From an uncultured Bacteroidia bacterium (GTDB lineage Bacteria; Bacteroidota; Bacteroidia; Bacteroidales; UBA932), in assembly GCA_902762435.1 (NCBI GenBank), contig CACWOH010000014.1, positions 1 to 64,000 of the forward strand: a DNA stretch of 64,000 nt, written 5' to 3'. Positions 1 to 8,180 of this stretch are shown here, one piece after another. Each line of letters starts with the position of its first letter. Position 1 is the first letter of the stretch. A program made the translations under genes and the position numbers. The notes beneath the pieces are model-generated. The model saw only the letters and a program-made list of their open reading frames with translations. It was not told the origin of the DNA and did not search any database.

Positions 1-1010
1 ATCCGCTGCGCCTGGTCATAGTCCAGGCGGTAGTCGGAATTGATGACGGTACGGCCGATCCACCGCGCCTTGATCTCGGCCTTGGGCGTCATCTCGAACA
101 CCGCCGAGAACGTCAGCTTGTCCTCGTGCGGCCGCAGCGAACACAGCTTGTTGCACAGTTTCTCCGGCAGCATCGGCACGGTGCGGTCCACCAGATAGAC
201 CGAGGTCCCGCGCTCGCGCGCTTCCTTGTCCACAGCCGAGCCCGGCTTCACGTACCACGACACGTCCGCGATGTGCACGCCGATCTCGTAGTTCCCGTTC
301 GGCAGCGGCTTGAACGACAGCGCGTCGTCGAAATCCTTCGCGTCAGCGGGGTCGATCGTGAACGTGAAGGTCTGCCGGAAATCCTTGCGGCCCTTCAGCT
401 CCGCGTCGGTGATGTCGTCCGGAATCTTGTCCGCGGCGTTCTCCACCTCGGAAGAGAAACGGTAGGGGAGATTGAACTCGGCGAGGATGGCGTGCATCTC
501 GGTCTCGTTCTCCCCGGGGGTGCCGAGCACGTCCACGAGGTGCCCGGACGGCTCCGGGTCGCGGCGCTCCCAGCGGTCCACGACCGCGGCGACCTTCATC
601 CCGGGCTGCGCGCCCATCGCGGCCGCCGCTTCGGCGTCCACCCGGATGTCGTAGGGCATCGACTTGCTCTGCATCAGCACCCAGGCCCGGGCGCCGACGG
701 TATGGTAGTAGCCCACGAAGGGGCGCTCGGAGCGCGCGAGGATCTCCACGACCTCGCCCTCGCGGCGCCGGGTTTCCCCGGCCTTTTCACGCGTCACGGC
801 CACCCGGACGGTATCCCCGTTCAGGGCGTGGCGCGTCTTGGAGGCCTTCACGAAGATGTCGTCGTCCTGGCCTTCCACGATCACGAAGATGAACCCTTCG
901 CGGGTCATCTGCACTTTCCCGACTACGATCGGGAACACTTTTTTGTTGCTTCCGCCGGCCTTTTTCTTGCCTCTGGACACCTGCCGGCCCTTTCCACTTC
1001 TTTTTTGCAT
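1..1010 (-). CDS. rnr: Ribonuclease R, N-terminal part (runs off window)
   Basis: RNase R is a processive 3'-5' exoribonuclease that degrades structured RNA in the cytoplasm. The first 336 codons are visible. A short basic N-terminus (MQKRSGKGRQ) leads into cold-shock-like RNA-binding domains, then the RNB catalytic domain with the acidic motif DPADAKDFDDAL at about residues 219-230 and a following IGVHIADVSWYV motif. The rest of RNB, the S1 domain and the C-terminus lie outside the window. The ATG is chosen because it follows a TACCTTTG -7 box by 8 bp. The gene is divergent from apt. Identification is confident; VacB/RNase II-type naming is the only alternative. Confidence 0.95.
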   Translation of the reverse strand, partial: MQKRSGKGRQVSRGKKKAGGSNKKVFPIVVGKVQMTREGFIFVIVEGQDDDIFVKASKTRHALNGDTVRVAVTREKAGETRRREGEVVEILARSERPFVGYYHTVGARAWVLMQSKSMPYDIRVDAEAAAAMGAQPGMKVAAVVDRWERRDPEPSGHLVDVLGTPGENETEMHAILAEFNLPYRFSSEVENAADKIPDDITDAELKGRKDFRQTFTFTIDPADAKDFDDALSFKPLPNGNYEIGVHIADVSWYVKPGSAVDKEARERGTSVYLVDRTVPMLPEKLCNKLCSLRPHEDKLTFSAVFEMTPKAEIKARWIGRTVINSDYRLDYDQAQR

Positions 1011-1018
1011 AATCAACA

Positions 1019-1026
1019 CAAAGGTA
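1019..1026 (-). promoter_or_regulatory. -7 box of rnr promoter
   Basis: TACCTTTG on the minus strand fits the Bacteroidota TAnnTTTG -7 consensus and ends 8 bp before the rnr ATG, so the transcript would have almost no 5' leader. Confidence 0.6.
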
Positions 1027-1049
1027 AGGAAATATCCGCAGAAAATTGT

Positions 1050-1057
1050 TATCTTCG
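1050..1057 (+). promoter_or_regulatory. -7 box of apt operon promoter
   Basis: TATCTTCG is a one-mismatch Bacteroidota -7 box. The local context GCAGAAAATT(n)TATCTTCG recurs almost unchanged before cysS (10115-10122), which supports it as a real promoter type. The apt ATG follows 17 bp later. Confidence 0.55.
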
Positions 1058-1074
1058 TATGTCGTTAGTTACCT

Positions 1075-1599
1075 ATGAGTGTAGAAAAACTGAAAGCCAG
1101 TCTCCGGACTGTTCCGGATTTTCCGGTCAAGGGCATCCTCTTCTGGGATGTCACCACGATGTTCAAAGATGCCGGGTGCCTGCGGGAACTCGAAGAAACG
1201 CTCTACCAGCTTTATAAGGACAAGGGAATCACCAAGGTGGTGGGCCTGGAGTCGCGCGGCTTTGTCATGGGGCCCGCGCTGGCCGTGCGCCTGGGCGCCG
1301 GCTTCGTGATGGCGCGCAAGCCGGGCAAACTGCCCGCCGAGACCCTGTCCGAGACCTATGACAAGGAGTACGGGCACGACACGATCGAGATCCACAAGGA
1401 CGCGATCACGCCCGACGACGTGGTACTCATCCACGACGACCTCCTGGCCACGGGCGGCACGGTGGCCGCCGCGGCGCGGCTGGTCAGCCAGTTCGGTCCG
1501 AAGCGTACGCTGATCAACTTCATCATCGAGATCGAGGAACTCGAAGGCCGGAAGGTGCTCCCGGAAGGGGTGGAAGTGACCTCGGTGATCAAGGTCTGA
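1075..1599 (+). CDS. apt: Adenine phosphoribosyltransferase
   Basis: Converts adenine plus PRPP to AMP and pyrophosphate in the cytoplasm (purine salvage). The 174-residue length is normal for the family. The PRPP-binding loop VVLIHDDLLATGGT is at about residues 116-129, and the N-terminal FPVKGILFWDVTTMFKD segment is the typical APT hood start. It is the first gene of an apparent operon: 22 bp separate it from a DUF5020 outer-membrane protein, which is followed 11 bp later by an AzgA-type purine permease. That context supports an uptake-plus-salvage role. Confidence 0.97.
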   Translation: MSVEKLKASLRTVPDFPVKGILFWDVTTMFKDAGCLRELEETLYQLYKDKGITKVVGLESRGFVMGPALAVRLGAGFVMARKPGKLPAETLSETYDKEYGHDTIEIHKDAITPDDVVLIHDDLLATGGTVAAAARLVSQFGPKRTLINFIIEIEELEGRKVLPEGVEVTSVIKV

Positions 1600-1621
1600 C
1601 ATATTCACCATATAAAATAAG

Positions 1622-2371
1622 ATGAAAAAAGTATTCTTGATGGCGGTAACTTCCGCCGCGTTGCTTTTCGCTCAAGGAGCGAAGGCGCAGACCAACCTCC
1701 AGATCTTCTACGATTTCGGTCCGGACCGCCAGCATGTCACGACGACCTTCGAAGGGTTCTACAATGACAACTGGGGCAACACCTTCTTCTTCATTGACCA
1801 CGATTTCAATACGCGGGACAATAACAACAAGGTGTATGCGCCGAGCGGCACCTACTTCGAGATTGCCCGTTGCCTGAACTTCTGGCAGGACAGCGCCCTC
1901 GCCCCGCTGAGCTTCCACGTGGAGTATAACGGCGGCGTGTACAAGGGGTACGAGATCAACAGCGCCTTCCTCGTGGGCCTGGACTATTTCCTCCACAGCG
2001 CGGATTTCAACAACACCTTCAACTTCAAGGTACTCTATAAGAAGATCACCTATACCACACAGAAGGCCCCGCTGCAGTTCACCTTCGTCTGGGGTCTCCA
2101 GGACCTCTTCGGCGCGAAGGGCCTGCGCTTCTCCGGTTTCGCCGATTTCTGGTGGGAGGACCACATGCTCTTCACCGACCACGCCGGCGTCATCCTGCCG
2201 GAGTCGTCCCACTTCGTGTTCATCTCCGAGCCGCAGCTCTGGTACAACATCGGCCAGCACATGGGTGTCGAGAACCTCAACATCGGCGGAGAGCTGGAAC
2301 TCTCCTATGATTTCGGTACCGCGAAGGGCTTCTGGGCCCGTCCTTGCCTCGGTGTAAAGTGGGTCTTCTAA
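1622..2371 (+). CDS. DUF5020 family outer-membrane protein, Tsx-like
   Basis: A 249-residue exported protein with a Sec signal peptide at about residues 1-22 (cleavage near AKA-QTN). The mature part is rich in alternating aromatic and polar residues, as in a small beta barrel, and ends in an aromatic residue (GVKWVF), an outer-membrane protein signature. It resembles DUF5020, a family related to the nucleoside-specific porin Tsx; I recognise this by pattern only. Its position between apt and a purine permease suggests it passes nucleobases or nucleosides across the outer membrane. The substrate is inferred. Confidence 0.75.
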   Translation: MKKVFLMAVTSAALLFAQGAKAQTNLQIFYDFGPDRQHVTTTFEGFYNDNWGNTFFFIDHDFNTRDNNNKVYAPSGTYFEIARCLNFWQDSALAPLSFHVEYNGGVYKGYEINSAFLVGLDYFLHSADFNNTFNFKVLYKKITYTTQKAPLQFTFVWGLQDLFGAKGLRFSGFADFWWEDHMLFTDHAGVILPESSHFVFISEPQLWYNIGQHMGVENLNIGGELELSYDFGTAKGFWARPCLGVKWVF

Positions 2372-2382
2372 GTCGCTGACTT

Positions 2383-3705
2383 ATGGCCAATTTCTTGCAG
2401 AAAGCCTTCGGCCTGGACCCGCAGAAACACAGCGTCCGGACCGAGATCGTGGCGGGTATCACCACCTTCCTGACGATGGCCTATATCCTGGCCGTCAATC
2501 CCAGCATCTTCGGCGCCCTGGACGGCATGCCCAACGGTGCCGTCTTCACGGCCACCGCCCTCGCCTCCATCATCTCCACCCTGGTGATGGCGTTCTATGC
2601 CAAGAAGCCGTTCGCCCTCGCCCCGGGCATGGGCCTGAACGCCTTCTTCGTCTACACCGTCTGCCTGACGATGGGCCACAGCTGGCAGTTCGCCCTCACG
2701 GCGGTGCTCATCGAGGGTGTGATCTTCGTGATCCTGACCCTGACGAAGGTCCGCTCGTGGATCCTGAGCGCCATCCCGGCCTCGCTGAAGAACGCCATCG
2801 GCGCGGGCATCGGCCTGTTCATCGCTTTCATCGGCATGCAGAACGCCGGCCTGATCGTCAACTCCGACGCCACCCTCGTGGTGCTCGGCGACGTCTGCCA
2901 CGGCTCCGGCCTGCTGGCCATCATCGGCCTCGTGATCACCGGCGCCCTGGTGGTTCTGGGCGTCAAGGGCGGCATCCTCATCGGCATCATCGCCACGGCG
3001 CTGCTCGGCCTGCTGATCAAGGATCCGGCCACGGGCGCCGCGCTGACGCAGTTCACCGGCTTCATGTCCACGCCGCCGAGCGTCGCCCCGATCTTCTGCC
3101 AGTTCCAGTTCGGCGAGATCCTCTCGTGGGATATGCTGGCCGTGGTGTTCACCTTCCTGTTCATCGACATGTTCGACACGATGGGCACCGTGATCGGCGT
3201 GTGCCAGCGGGCCGGGATGGTGGACGAGAAGGGCAACGTGGACAAGATCGAGCGCATCTTCATGGCCGACGCCATCGGCACGATATGCGGCTCCTGCCTG
3301 GGTACCTCCACCACCACGACCTATGTGGAAAGCTCCTCCGGCGTGGCCGCGGGCGGCCGTACGGGCCTCACCGCTTTCTCCACCGCCGTGTGCTTCGCCG
3401 TCGCGCTGCTCTTCGCCCCGGTGTTCCTGGGCATCCCCAGCGCCGCGACCGCTCCGGCCCTCATCGTCGTGGGTATGATGATGATGCAGCCCGTCACCAA
3501 GATCGACTGGCTCAACTACCGCGAGGCGCTGCCGGCCTTCCTGACCATCATCCTGATGCCGGTGGCCTACAGCATTTCCGACGGTATCCTGATCGGCGTG
3601 ATCGCCTACGTGCTGATGAACGCCCTGACCGGCAAGGCCAAGGACATTTCCCTGACGATGTGGATCCTGGCGGTGCTGTTCATCCTGCGCTACATCTTCA
3701 TCTAG
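2383..3705 (+). CDS. NCS2 family purine permease, AzgA type
   Basis: A 440-residue inner-membrane transporter with many hydrophobic segments. The start (FGLDPQKHSVRTEIVAGITTFLTMAYILAVNP) and the FIDMFDTMGTVIGV and GSCLGTSTTTTYVESSSGVAAGGRTGLTA segments are hallmarks of AzgA/PbuG-like proton symporters for adenine, guanine or hypoxanthine. It is the third gene of the apt operon, so adenine is the likeliest substrate, but the sequence does not decide between purines. Its 3' end overlaps the convergent MATE gene by 8 bp. Confidence 0.9.
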   Translation: MANFLQKAFGLDPQKHSVRTEIVAGITTFLTMAYILAVNPSIFGALDGMPNGAVFTATALASIISTLVMAFYAKKPFALAPGMGLNAFFVYTVCLTMGHSWQFALTAVLIEGVIFVILTLTKVRSWILSAIPASLKNAIGAGIGLFIAFIGMQNAGLIVNSDATLVVLGDVCHGSGLLAIIGLVITGALVVLGVKGGILIGIIATALLGLLIKDPATGAALTQFTGFMSTPPSVAPIFCQFQFGEILSWDMLAVVFTFLFIDMFDTMGTVIGVCQRAGMVDEKGNVDKIERIFMADAIGTICGSCLGTSTTTTYVESSSGVAAGGRTGLTAFSTAVCFAVALLFAPVFLGIPSAATAPALIVVGMMMMQPVTKIDWLNYREALPAFLTIILMPVAYSISDGILIGVIAYVLMNALTGKAKDISLTMWILAVLFILRYIFI

Positions 3706-5068
3706 CGCCGCTCAGCACTTCCCTGCGCCAGCGCGCCGTCAGCAGGACGGTCCGCAGCAGGAGGTGCGAGAAATAAGCCGCAAACAAGAGATGGATGGCT
3801 GCTGCTCCTTCGGGATGCAGCAGCCATTTTCCTGCATACCACACCGCGAAGAAGGCGACGGCGGCCGCAGCCATCGAGTCCCGCAGGCCGCGGGAGGCGG
3901 TGGCGCCCATATAGATGCCGTCCCAGGTGAAGGCGGCGCAGCCCAGGGGCGGCATCAGCAGCAGCCAGGGGAGGAACTGCCGGCAGGCCTGCACGACCGC
4001 CTCGTCGGAGGTGAGCAGGCGCAGGGCGGGCGTCCCGGCCGCGGCGTAGATGCCGATGAAGAGCAGGGCGATGCCGGCGCTCCAGGCGAAGACCAGGCGC
4101 ACGCTGCGGCGCAGCATCGGGGTATCCTGCGCGCCGATGAAGCGGCCCGAGAGCGCCTCGCCCGCATAGGCGAAGCCGTCGGTGAAGTAGCTGAAGAACA
4201 TCAGCAGCTGCATCAGGATGGAGCCGGCGGCGAGCATCAGGTCGCCGTAGCCGGCGGAGATCATCGTGAAGCCGATGTAGATGAGGATGAAGAAGAGGGA
4301 GCGGGCGAAGAGGTCGAGGTTCATCCGGAAAAAACTGCCCATCGAGCCGTCGTGCAGCAGGTTGGAGAAATCCCGGCGCCGCAGGTGGGAGAAGACGCTT
4401 CGCCCGTATTTGTGGCAGCATACCCACAGGGCGTATGCGAGGCCGCAGTACTGGGCGATGACGGTGCCCAGCGGGATGCCGGCGAAGCCCAGGCCCGGCC
4501 AGGTGCCGGCCCCGAAGGCGAGCAGCAGGCTGGCGCCGATGTTGACGGCGTTGATGATCAGGTCCGTCCACATCGAGTCGATGGAGTTCTGCATCCCCAC
4601 GAACCAGCCCCGCAGGGCCATCAGCGTCATCGTGGCGGGGGCGGCCCAGATGCGGATGAAGAAGTAGCGTTCCGCCAGTTCCCGGACTTCGGGCGTGGCG
4701 TCGGGGATCAGCATCACCCCCTTGAAGAAGGGCCATTGCAGCAGCAGGGCGGCCGCTGCGGCCAGCAGCGCCAGGCCCGTGCCCCGCAGGAAAATGCGTC
4801 CCGCTTCCGCCGGATCCTCCCGGCCGAAGGCCTGGGCCGTGAGCCCGCCCGTGCCGGTGCGCAGGAAGCCGAACACCCAGTACAGCAGCGACAGGACCAT
4901 CGAGCCCACCGAGATGGCGCCGATCTGCGTGGCGACGGCCCCGCCGAGGTGGCCGGCGATAGCGGTGTCCACCATGCCCACCAGGGGCACGGTGATGCCG
5001 GCGAGGATGCTCGGGACCGACAGGCGGAGGATCTCGCGGTTGAGCCGGGCCGGGCTGAGGGAAGTCAT
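3698..5068 (-). CDS. MATE family efflux transporter
   Basis: A 456-residue inner-membrane exporter of the MATE/DinF type (Na+ or H+ antiport of cationic compounds). The N-terminus carries the family pattern (ILRLSVPSILAGITVPLVGMVDTAIAGHLG), followed by two repeated halves of six membrane segments. The ATG at 5066-5068 is chosen because it starts the conserved sequence and forms an ATGA overlap with the rsgA stop; the open frame runs further upstream only as antisense-like Arg/Pro-rich sequence. It is the last gene of a synthase-rsgA-MATE operon. The substrate is unknown. Confidence 0.9.
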   Translation of the reverse strand: MTSLSPARLNREILRLSVPSILAGITVPLVGMVDTAIAGHLGGAVATQIGAISVGSMVLSLLYWVFGFLRTGTGGLTAQAFGREDPAEAGRIFLRGTGLALLAAAAALLLQWPFFKGVMLIPDATPEVRELAERYFFIRIWAAPATMTLMALRGWFVGMQNSIDSMWTDLIINAVNIGASLLLAFGAGTWPGLGFAGIPLGTVIAQYCGLAYALWVCCHKYGRSVFSHLRRRDFSNLLHDGSMGSFFRMNLDLFARSLFFILIYIGFTMISAGYGDLMLAAGSILMQLLMFFSYFTDGFAYAGEALSGRFIGAQDTPMLRRSVRLVFAWSAGIALLFIGIYAAAGTPALRLLTSDEAVVQACRQFLPWLLLMPPLGCAAFTWDGIYMGATASRGLRDSMAAAAVAFFAVWYAGKWLLHPEGAAAIHLLFAAYFSHLLLRTVLLTARWRREVLSGAR

Positions 5069-6003
5069 CGGAATTTCCGGTCCTCCTCGAGCATGCCGAG
5101 GTAGGAGTTGTAGCGTTCGGGGCTGATGCGGCCGTCGGCCACGGCTTCCTTGACGGCGCAGCCGGGTTCGTGGGTGTGGGTGCAGGGCACGAAGCGGCAC
5201 CGGTCCGTGACGGCGAGCATTTCGGGGAAGTATTTGGAGATCTCCTCCTTCTCCAGGTCCACCAGGCCGAAGCCGCGCAGCCCCGGGGTGTCGATGATAT
5301 AGCCGCCGCTCGCGAGGCGGTACATCTCGTAGAGGGAGGTGGTGTGCTTTCCCTGGAGGTGGACGTCGGAGATGCGTCCGACCTTGGGGTCGAGGGACGG
5401 GTCCAGCGCCTTGATGAGGCTGGACTTGCCCACGCCGGACTCGCCGGTGATCAGGTTGACGCGGCCACGGCAGCGCTCCCGCAGGGCTTCGACGCCCTCG
5501 CCGCTGCGCGCGGAGGTCTCCAGGACCGGGTAGCCGGCTCCTTCGTAGATCTTCCGGAGGTATTCCAGCTGCTCCCGGGCCTCTTCGCGGTAGAGGTCCA
5601 CCTTGTTGAGGACGATCAGCACGGGCACCTTATAGACCTCGCAGGTGACCAGGATGCGGTCGAGGAAGGGGAGTTTGACCTCGGGGAAGTACAGGCTGAC
5701 CACGACCACGGCCTGGTCGAGGTTCGCGGCGATCACGTGGGCCTGGCGGGACAGGTTGGTGGAACGGCGGATGAGGTAGTTGTCGCGGGGGAGGACCTCC
5801 TTGATGACGGCGGGATGTTCCAGGGTGGCTTCGCCCTCGAGTTCGTAGCGGACGCGGTCACCCACGGCCACCGGGTTGGTGGCGGCGCTGCGCCCGAGGC
5901 GCACCTTGCCGCGCAGCACCGCGGGAAAGGCTTCCCAGACGGGCAGCGGGCTCAGCAGAAAGTGGCTTCCCGCGTTCTTGACGACCGTCGCGACCCCTTC
6001 CAT
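5065..6003 (-). CDS. rsgA: Small ribosomal subunit biogenesis GTPase RsgA
   Basis: A late 30S maturation GTPase of 312 residues. It has an N-terminal OB-fold (VRYELEGEATLEHPAVIKEV) and then a circularly permuted GTPase domain: the G4 motif NKVD precedes the P-loop GESGVGKSS and the G3 motif DTPGLRGF. A C-terminal zinc site (CRFVPCTHTHEPGC) follows, with the Cys and His ligands present. The ATG at 6001-6003 overlaps the upstream stop as TGATG; a GTG one codon earlier is possible. It is translationally coupled to genes on both sides. Confidence 0.96.
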   Translation of the reverse strand: MEGVATVVKNAGSHFLLSPLPVWEAFPAVLRGKVRLGRSAATNPVAVGDRVRYELEGEATLEHPAVIKEVLPRDNYLIRRSTNLSRQAHVIAANLDQAVVVVSLYFPEVKLPFLDRILVTCEVYKVPVLIVLNKVDLYREEAREQLEYLRKIYEGAGYPVLETSARSGEGVEALRERCRGRVNLITGESGVGKSSLIKALDPSLDPKVGRISDVHLQGKHTTSLYEMYRLASGGYIIDTPGLRGFGLVDLEKEEISKYFPEMLAVTDRCRFVPCTHTHEPGCAVKEAVADGRISPERYNSYLGMLEEDRKFR

Positions 6004-6983
6004 CACTTCGCCCGGCCGACCAGCTTTTCGGCGAAGCGGCGGAGCGCCTCCGTCTGGATGGGGCGCAGGCCGGTGCCGGTGACGGCGTCCATCGCCCGCC
6101 GGGTGAAGCGGACGATTTCCTCCTTGGCGTCGGCGTCCACGCCGAGCTGCAGGTAGATATCCTTGACGGCGGCAATCTTGGCGGCTTTCTCCTCCGCGCT
6201 GTCCGCGGGGCGGGAGAACGCTTCCAGGAAGGCGGCCCGGTCGGGGGTCTTCTCCATCGTGCGGACGGTCAGCCAGCTCTTCTTGCCGTTGACGATGTCG
6301 CCGCCGATGGGCTTGCCGAAGACTTTCTCGTCACCGAAGGCGTCGAGGTAGTCGTCTGCGACCTGGAAGGCCATGCCGAGTTCGTAGCCGTAGCGGTAGA
6401 GGGCGTCACACTCCGCGTCGGAGGCGCCGCCGATGATGGCGCCCATCCCGGCGGAACAGGCCAGCAGGACGGCCGTCTTCAGGCCGATCATGCGGTTGTA
6501 GTCCTCCATCGGGACTTCTTCCACGGATTCGAATTCCATATCGTACTGCTGCCCGTCGCAGACCTGGGCGGCAGTGCGGGAGAACAGGTCCAGCACGCGG
6601 TCCAGCACGGCTTTCGGGGCCTTGGCGATACGCTGGTAGGCGTCGATCAGCATCACGTCGCCGGAGAGGATGGCGGTGTCCTCGTTCCACTTCTTCCACA
6701 CGGTCGGCATGCCGCGGCGCAGGGGCGAGCGGTCCATGATGTCGTCGTGCATCAGGGTGAAGGAGTGGAAGACTTCCAGGGCGGACGCCGGGGCGAGGAT
6801 GCCCTCGTCGAAGTTATCGCTGTAGAAGGAATAGGTGGTGAGGCAGAGGCGCGGCCGGATGCGTTTCCCGCCGATCCGGATCATGTAGCGGAGGGGGTCG
6901 TACAGTCCGGCGGGTTCGCGGGTGAAGGAGATGCCGTCGAACAGGCGCCCTGTCAGGTCGTCGATTTGTTTGTCGTTGAACAT
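6003..6983 (-). CDS. Polyprenyl diphosphate synthase (farnesyl/geranylgeranyl type)
   Basis: A trans-isoprenyl diphosphate synthase of 326 residues that condenses IPP with an allylic diphosphate. The first aspartate-rich motif DDIMD is at about residues 80-84 and the second (DDYLD) at about 210-214; GGKRIRPRLCL marks the substrate-binding start. Chain length cannot be called reliably; short-chain products (FPP or GGPP) fit the length. It is the first gene of the operon with rsgA, behind a TATCTTTG box 7 bp before the ATG. Confidence 0.9.
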   Translation of the reverse strand: MFNDKQIDDLTGRLFDGISFTREPAGLYDPLRYMIRIGGKRIRPRLCLTTYSFYSDNFDEGILAPASALEVFHSFTLMHDDIMDRSPLRRGMPTVWKKWNEDTAILSGDVMLIDAYQRIAKAPKAVLDRVLDLFSRTAAQVCDGQQYDMEFESVEEVPMEDYNRMIGLKTAVLLACSAGMGAIIGGASDAECDALYRYGYELGMAFQVADDYLDAFGDEKVFGKPIGGDIVNGKKSWLTVRTMEKTPDRAAFLEAFSRPADSAEEKAAKIAAVKDIYLQLGVDADAKEEIVRFTRRAMDAVTGTGLRPIQTEALRRFAEKLVGRAK

Positions 6984-6990
6984 ATTGATA

Positions 6991-6998
6991 CAAAGATA
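6991..6998 (-). promoter_or_regulatory. -7 box of prenyl synthase operon
   Basis: TATCTTTG on the minus strand, 7 bp before the ATG at 6983. It is one half of a compact divergent promoter pair with the rdgB box at 7012-7019. Confidence 0.65.
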
Positions 6999-7011
6999 GT
7001 GAATTTCGTGC

Positions 7012-7019
7012 TATCTTTG
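7012..7019 (+). promoter_or_regulatory. -7 box of rdgB promoter
   Basis: TATCTTTG on the plus strand, only 7 bp before the rdgB ATG at 7027. The divergent genes share 43 bp of intergenic DNA. Confidence 0.65.
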
Positions 7020-7026
7020 CCCTGTT

Positions 7027-7614
7027 ATGAAAATCATATTCGCAACCGCCAACGCCGGCAAGATCCGCGAGGCCGCGGAGGTCCTCGGCCCGGACTATGA
7101 GATCGTTTCGCCCGCCTCGCTGGGCATCACGGAGGAGATTCCCGAGACAGGTTCCACCCTGCAGGAGAACTCCCTGCAGAAGGCCCGGTACCTTTATGAA
7201 CGCACCGGCCTGCCGTGCTTCGCCGACGACACCGGCCTGGAGGTGGACGCCCTGGGCGGCGCGCCCGGCATCTATTCGGCCCGGTATGCCGGCCCGGGGC
7301 ACGAACACGGCGCCAACATGGCGAAGCTCCTGCGGGAGCTGGACGGCGTGGACGACAGGAAGGCGCGTTTCCATACGGTGGTCACCCTGATCCTTTCCGA
7401 CGGGCAGCCCCGTTTCTTCGAGGGGACCTGCGAGGGCGCCATCGCCCGGGAAAGACGGGGGACCGGCGGCTTCGGATACGATCCGGTGTTCCTGCCGGAC
7501 GCCTATCCGGGCCGGACGCTCGCCGAGGTGTCGGAGGAGGAAAAGAACGCCGTCTCGCACCGCGGGAACGCCATCCGGGCGATGGCCGCCTGGCTGAAAT
7601 CCCGCGAACGCTGA
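7027..7614 (+). CDS. rdgB: XTP/dITP diphosphatase (HAM1/RdgB)
   Basis: Hydrolyses non-canonical purine nucleoside triphosphates (dITP, XTP) to monophosphates, keeping them out of DNA and RNA. The 195-residue length is typical. The N-terminal nucleotide-binding motif FATANAGKIREAAEVL, the FADDTGLEVDALGGAPGIYSAR catalytic region and the GFGYDPVF motif are all present in order, with the C-terminal SHRGNAI segment. It stands alone on the plus strand, divergent from the prenyl synthase operon. Confidence 0.97.
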   Translation: MKIIFATANAGKIREAAEVLGPDYEIVSPASLGITEEIPETGSTLQENSLQKARYLYERTGLPCFADDTGLEVDALGGAPGIYSARYAGPGHEHGANMAKLLRELDGVDDRKARFHTVVTLILSDGQPRFFEGTCEGAIARERRGTGGFGYDPVFLPDAYPGRTLAEVSEEEKNAVSHRGNAIRAMAAWLKSRER

Positions 7615-7708
7615 GCCGCCGGTTTCCGGGGGCTGCATTTTTTTAAGGATTCCGTGTAGTTTTTCGTTCGTTTCTGCGTCTAATGGGCAGAAACAACAAA
7701 ACCAGACA

Positions 7709-8179
7709 ATGACAGAACGCGAATTTGAAACGATGATCCGGGAGCATAAAGGGACGATCTACACCGTCTGCTATATGTTCTCGAACGATCCGGACGAGGT
7801 AGCCGACCTCTTCCAGGAAACCTTGATCAACCTCTGGCGGGGTTCCGGAACCTTCCGGGGGGACAGTGCGCAGGGTTCCTGGATCTGGAAGGTGGCGCTG
7901 AACACCTGCATTTCTTCCGACCGGAAGAAGAAACGCGGGCCGCAGACCAGTCCGCTGTCGATGGACATCGACCTGTTCGAAGACCAGAATGCCGATACGC
8001 GCCAGATAGGCCTGCTGCGCAGCCGCATCGGCAAACTGGGTCCCTTCGACCGCGCCATCGTCCTGCTGTGGCTGGAGAACCTCAGTTATGAGGAGATCGG
8101 CCAGATCGTCGGCATCAGCCCGAAGAACGTCTCCGTCCGTCTGGTCAGAATCAAAGAACAACTCAAAAAGATGCAGTAA
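7709..8179 (+). CDS. ECF-type RNA polymerase sigma factor
   Basis: A 156-residue sigma-70 family protein of the extracytoplasmic-function class. Sigma region 2 is at about residues 8-75 (GTIYTVCYMFSNDPDEVADLFQETL, then WIWKVALNTCISSDRKKKR), and region 4 with its helix-turn-helix is at about 105-155 (LSYEEIGQIVGISPKNVSVRL). No region 3 is present. The next gene begins 1 bp after its stop and encodes a membrane protein, suggesting a sigma/membrane-partner pair. A possible autoregulated promoter (TGTAGT near 7655, CGTC at 7677, 16-bp spacer) is only suggestive. Confidence 0.92.
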   Translation: MTEREFETMIREHKGTIYTVCYMFSNDPDEVADLFQETLINLWRGSGTFRGDSAQGSWIWKVALNTCISSDRKKKRGPQTSPLSMDIDLFEDQNADTRQIGLLRSRIGKLGPFDRAIVLLWLENLSYEEIGQIVGISPKNVSVRLVRIKEQLKKMQ

Positions 8180-8180
8180 A

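Noticed and set aside
7645..7683. A full ECF-type promoter (AAGGAT to GCGTCTAA) before the sigma factor
   Set aside because: The spacing of about 25 bp between these blocks is too long for an ECF promoter; a TGTAGT/CGTC pair fits better but is too weak to list.
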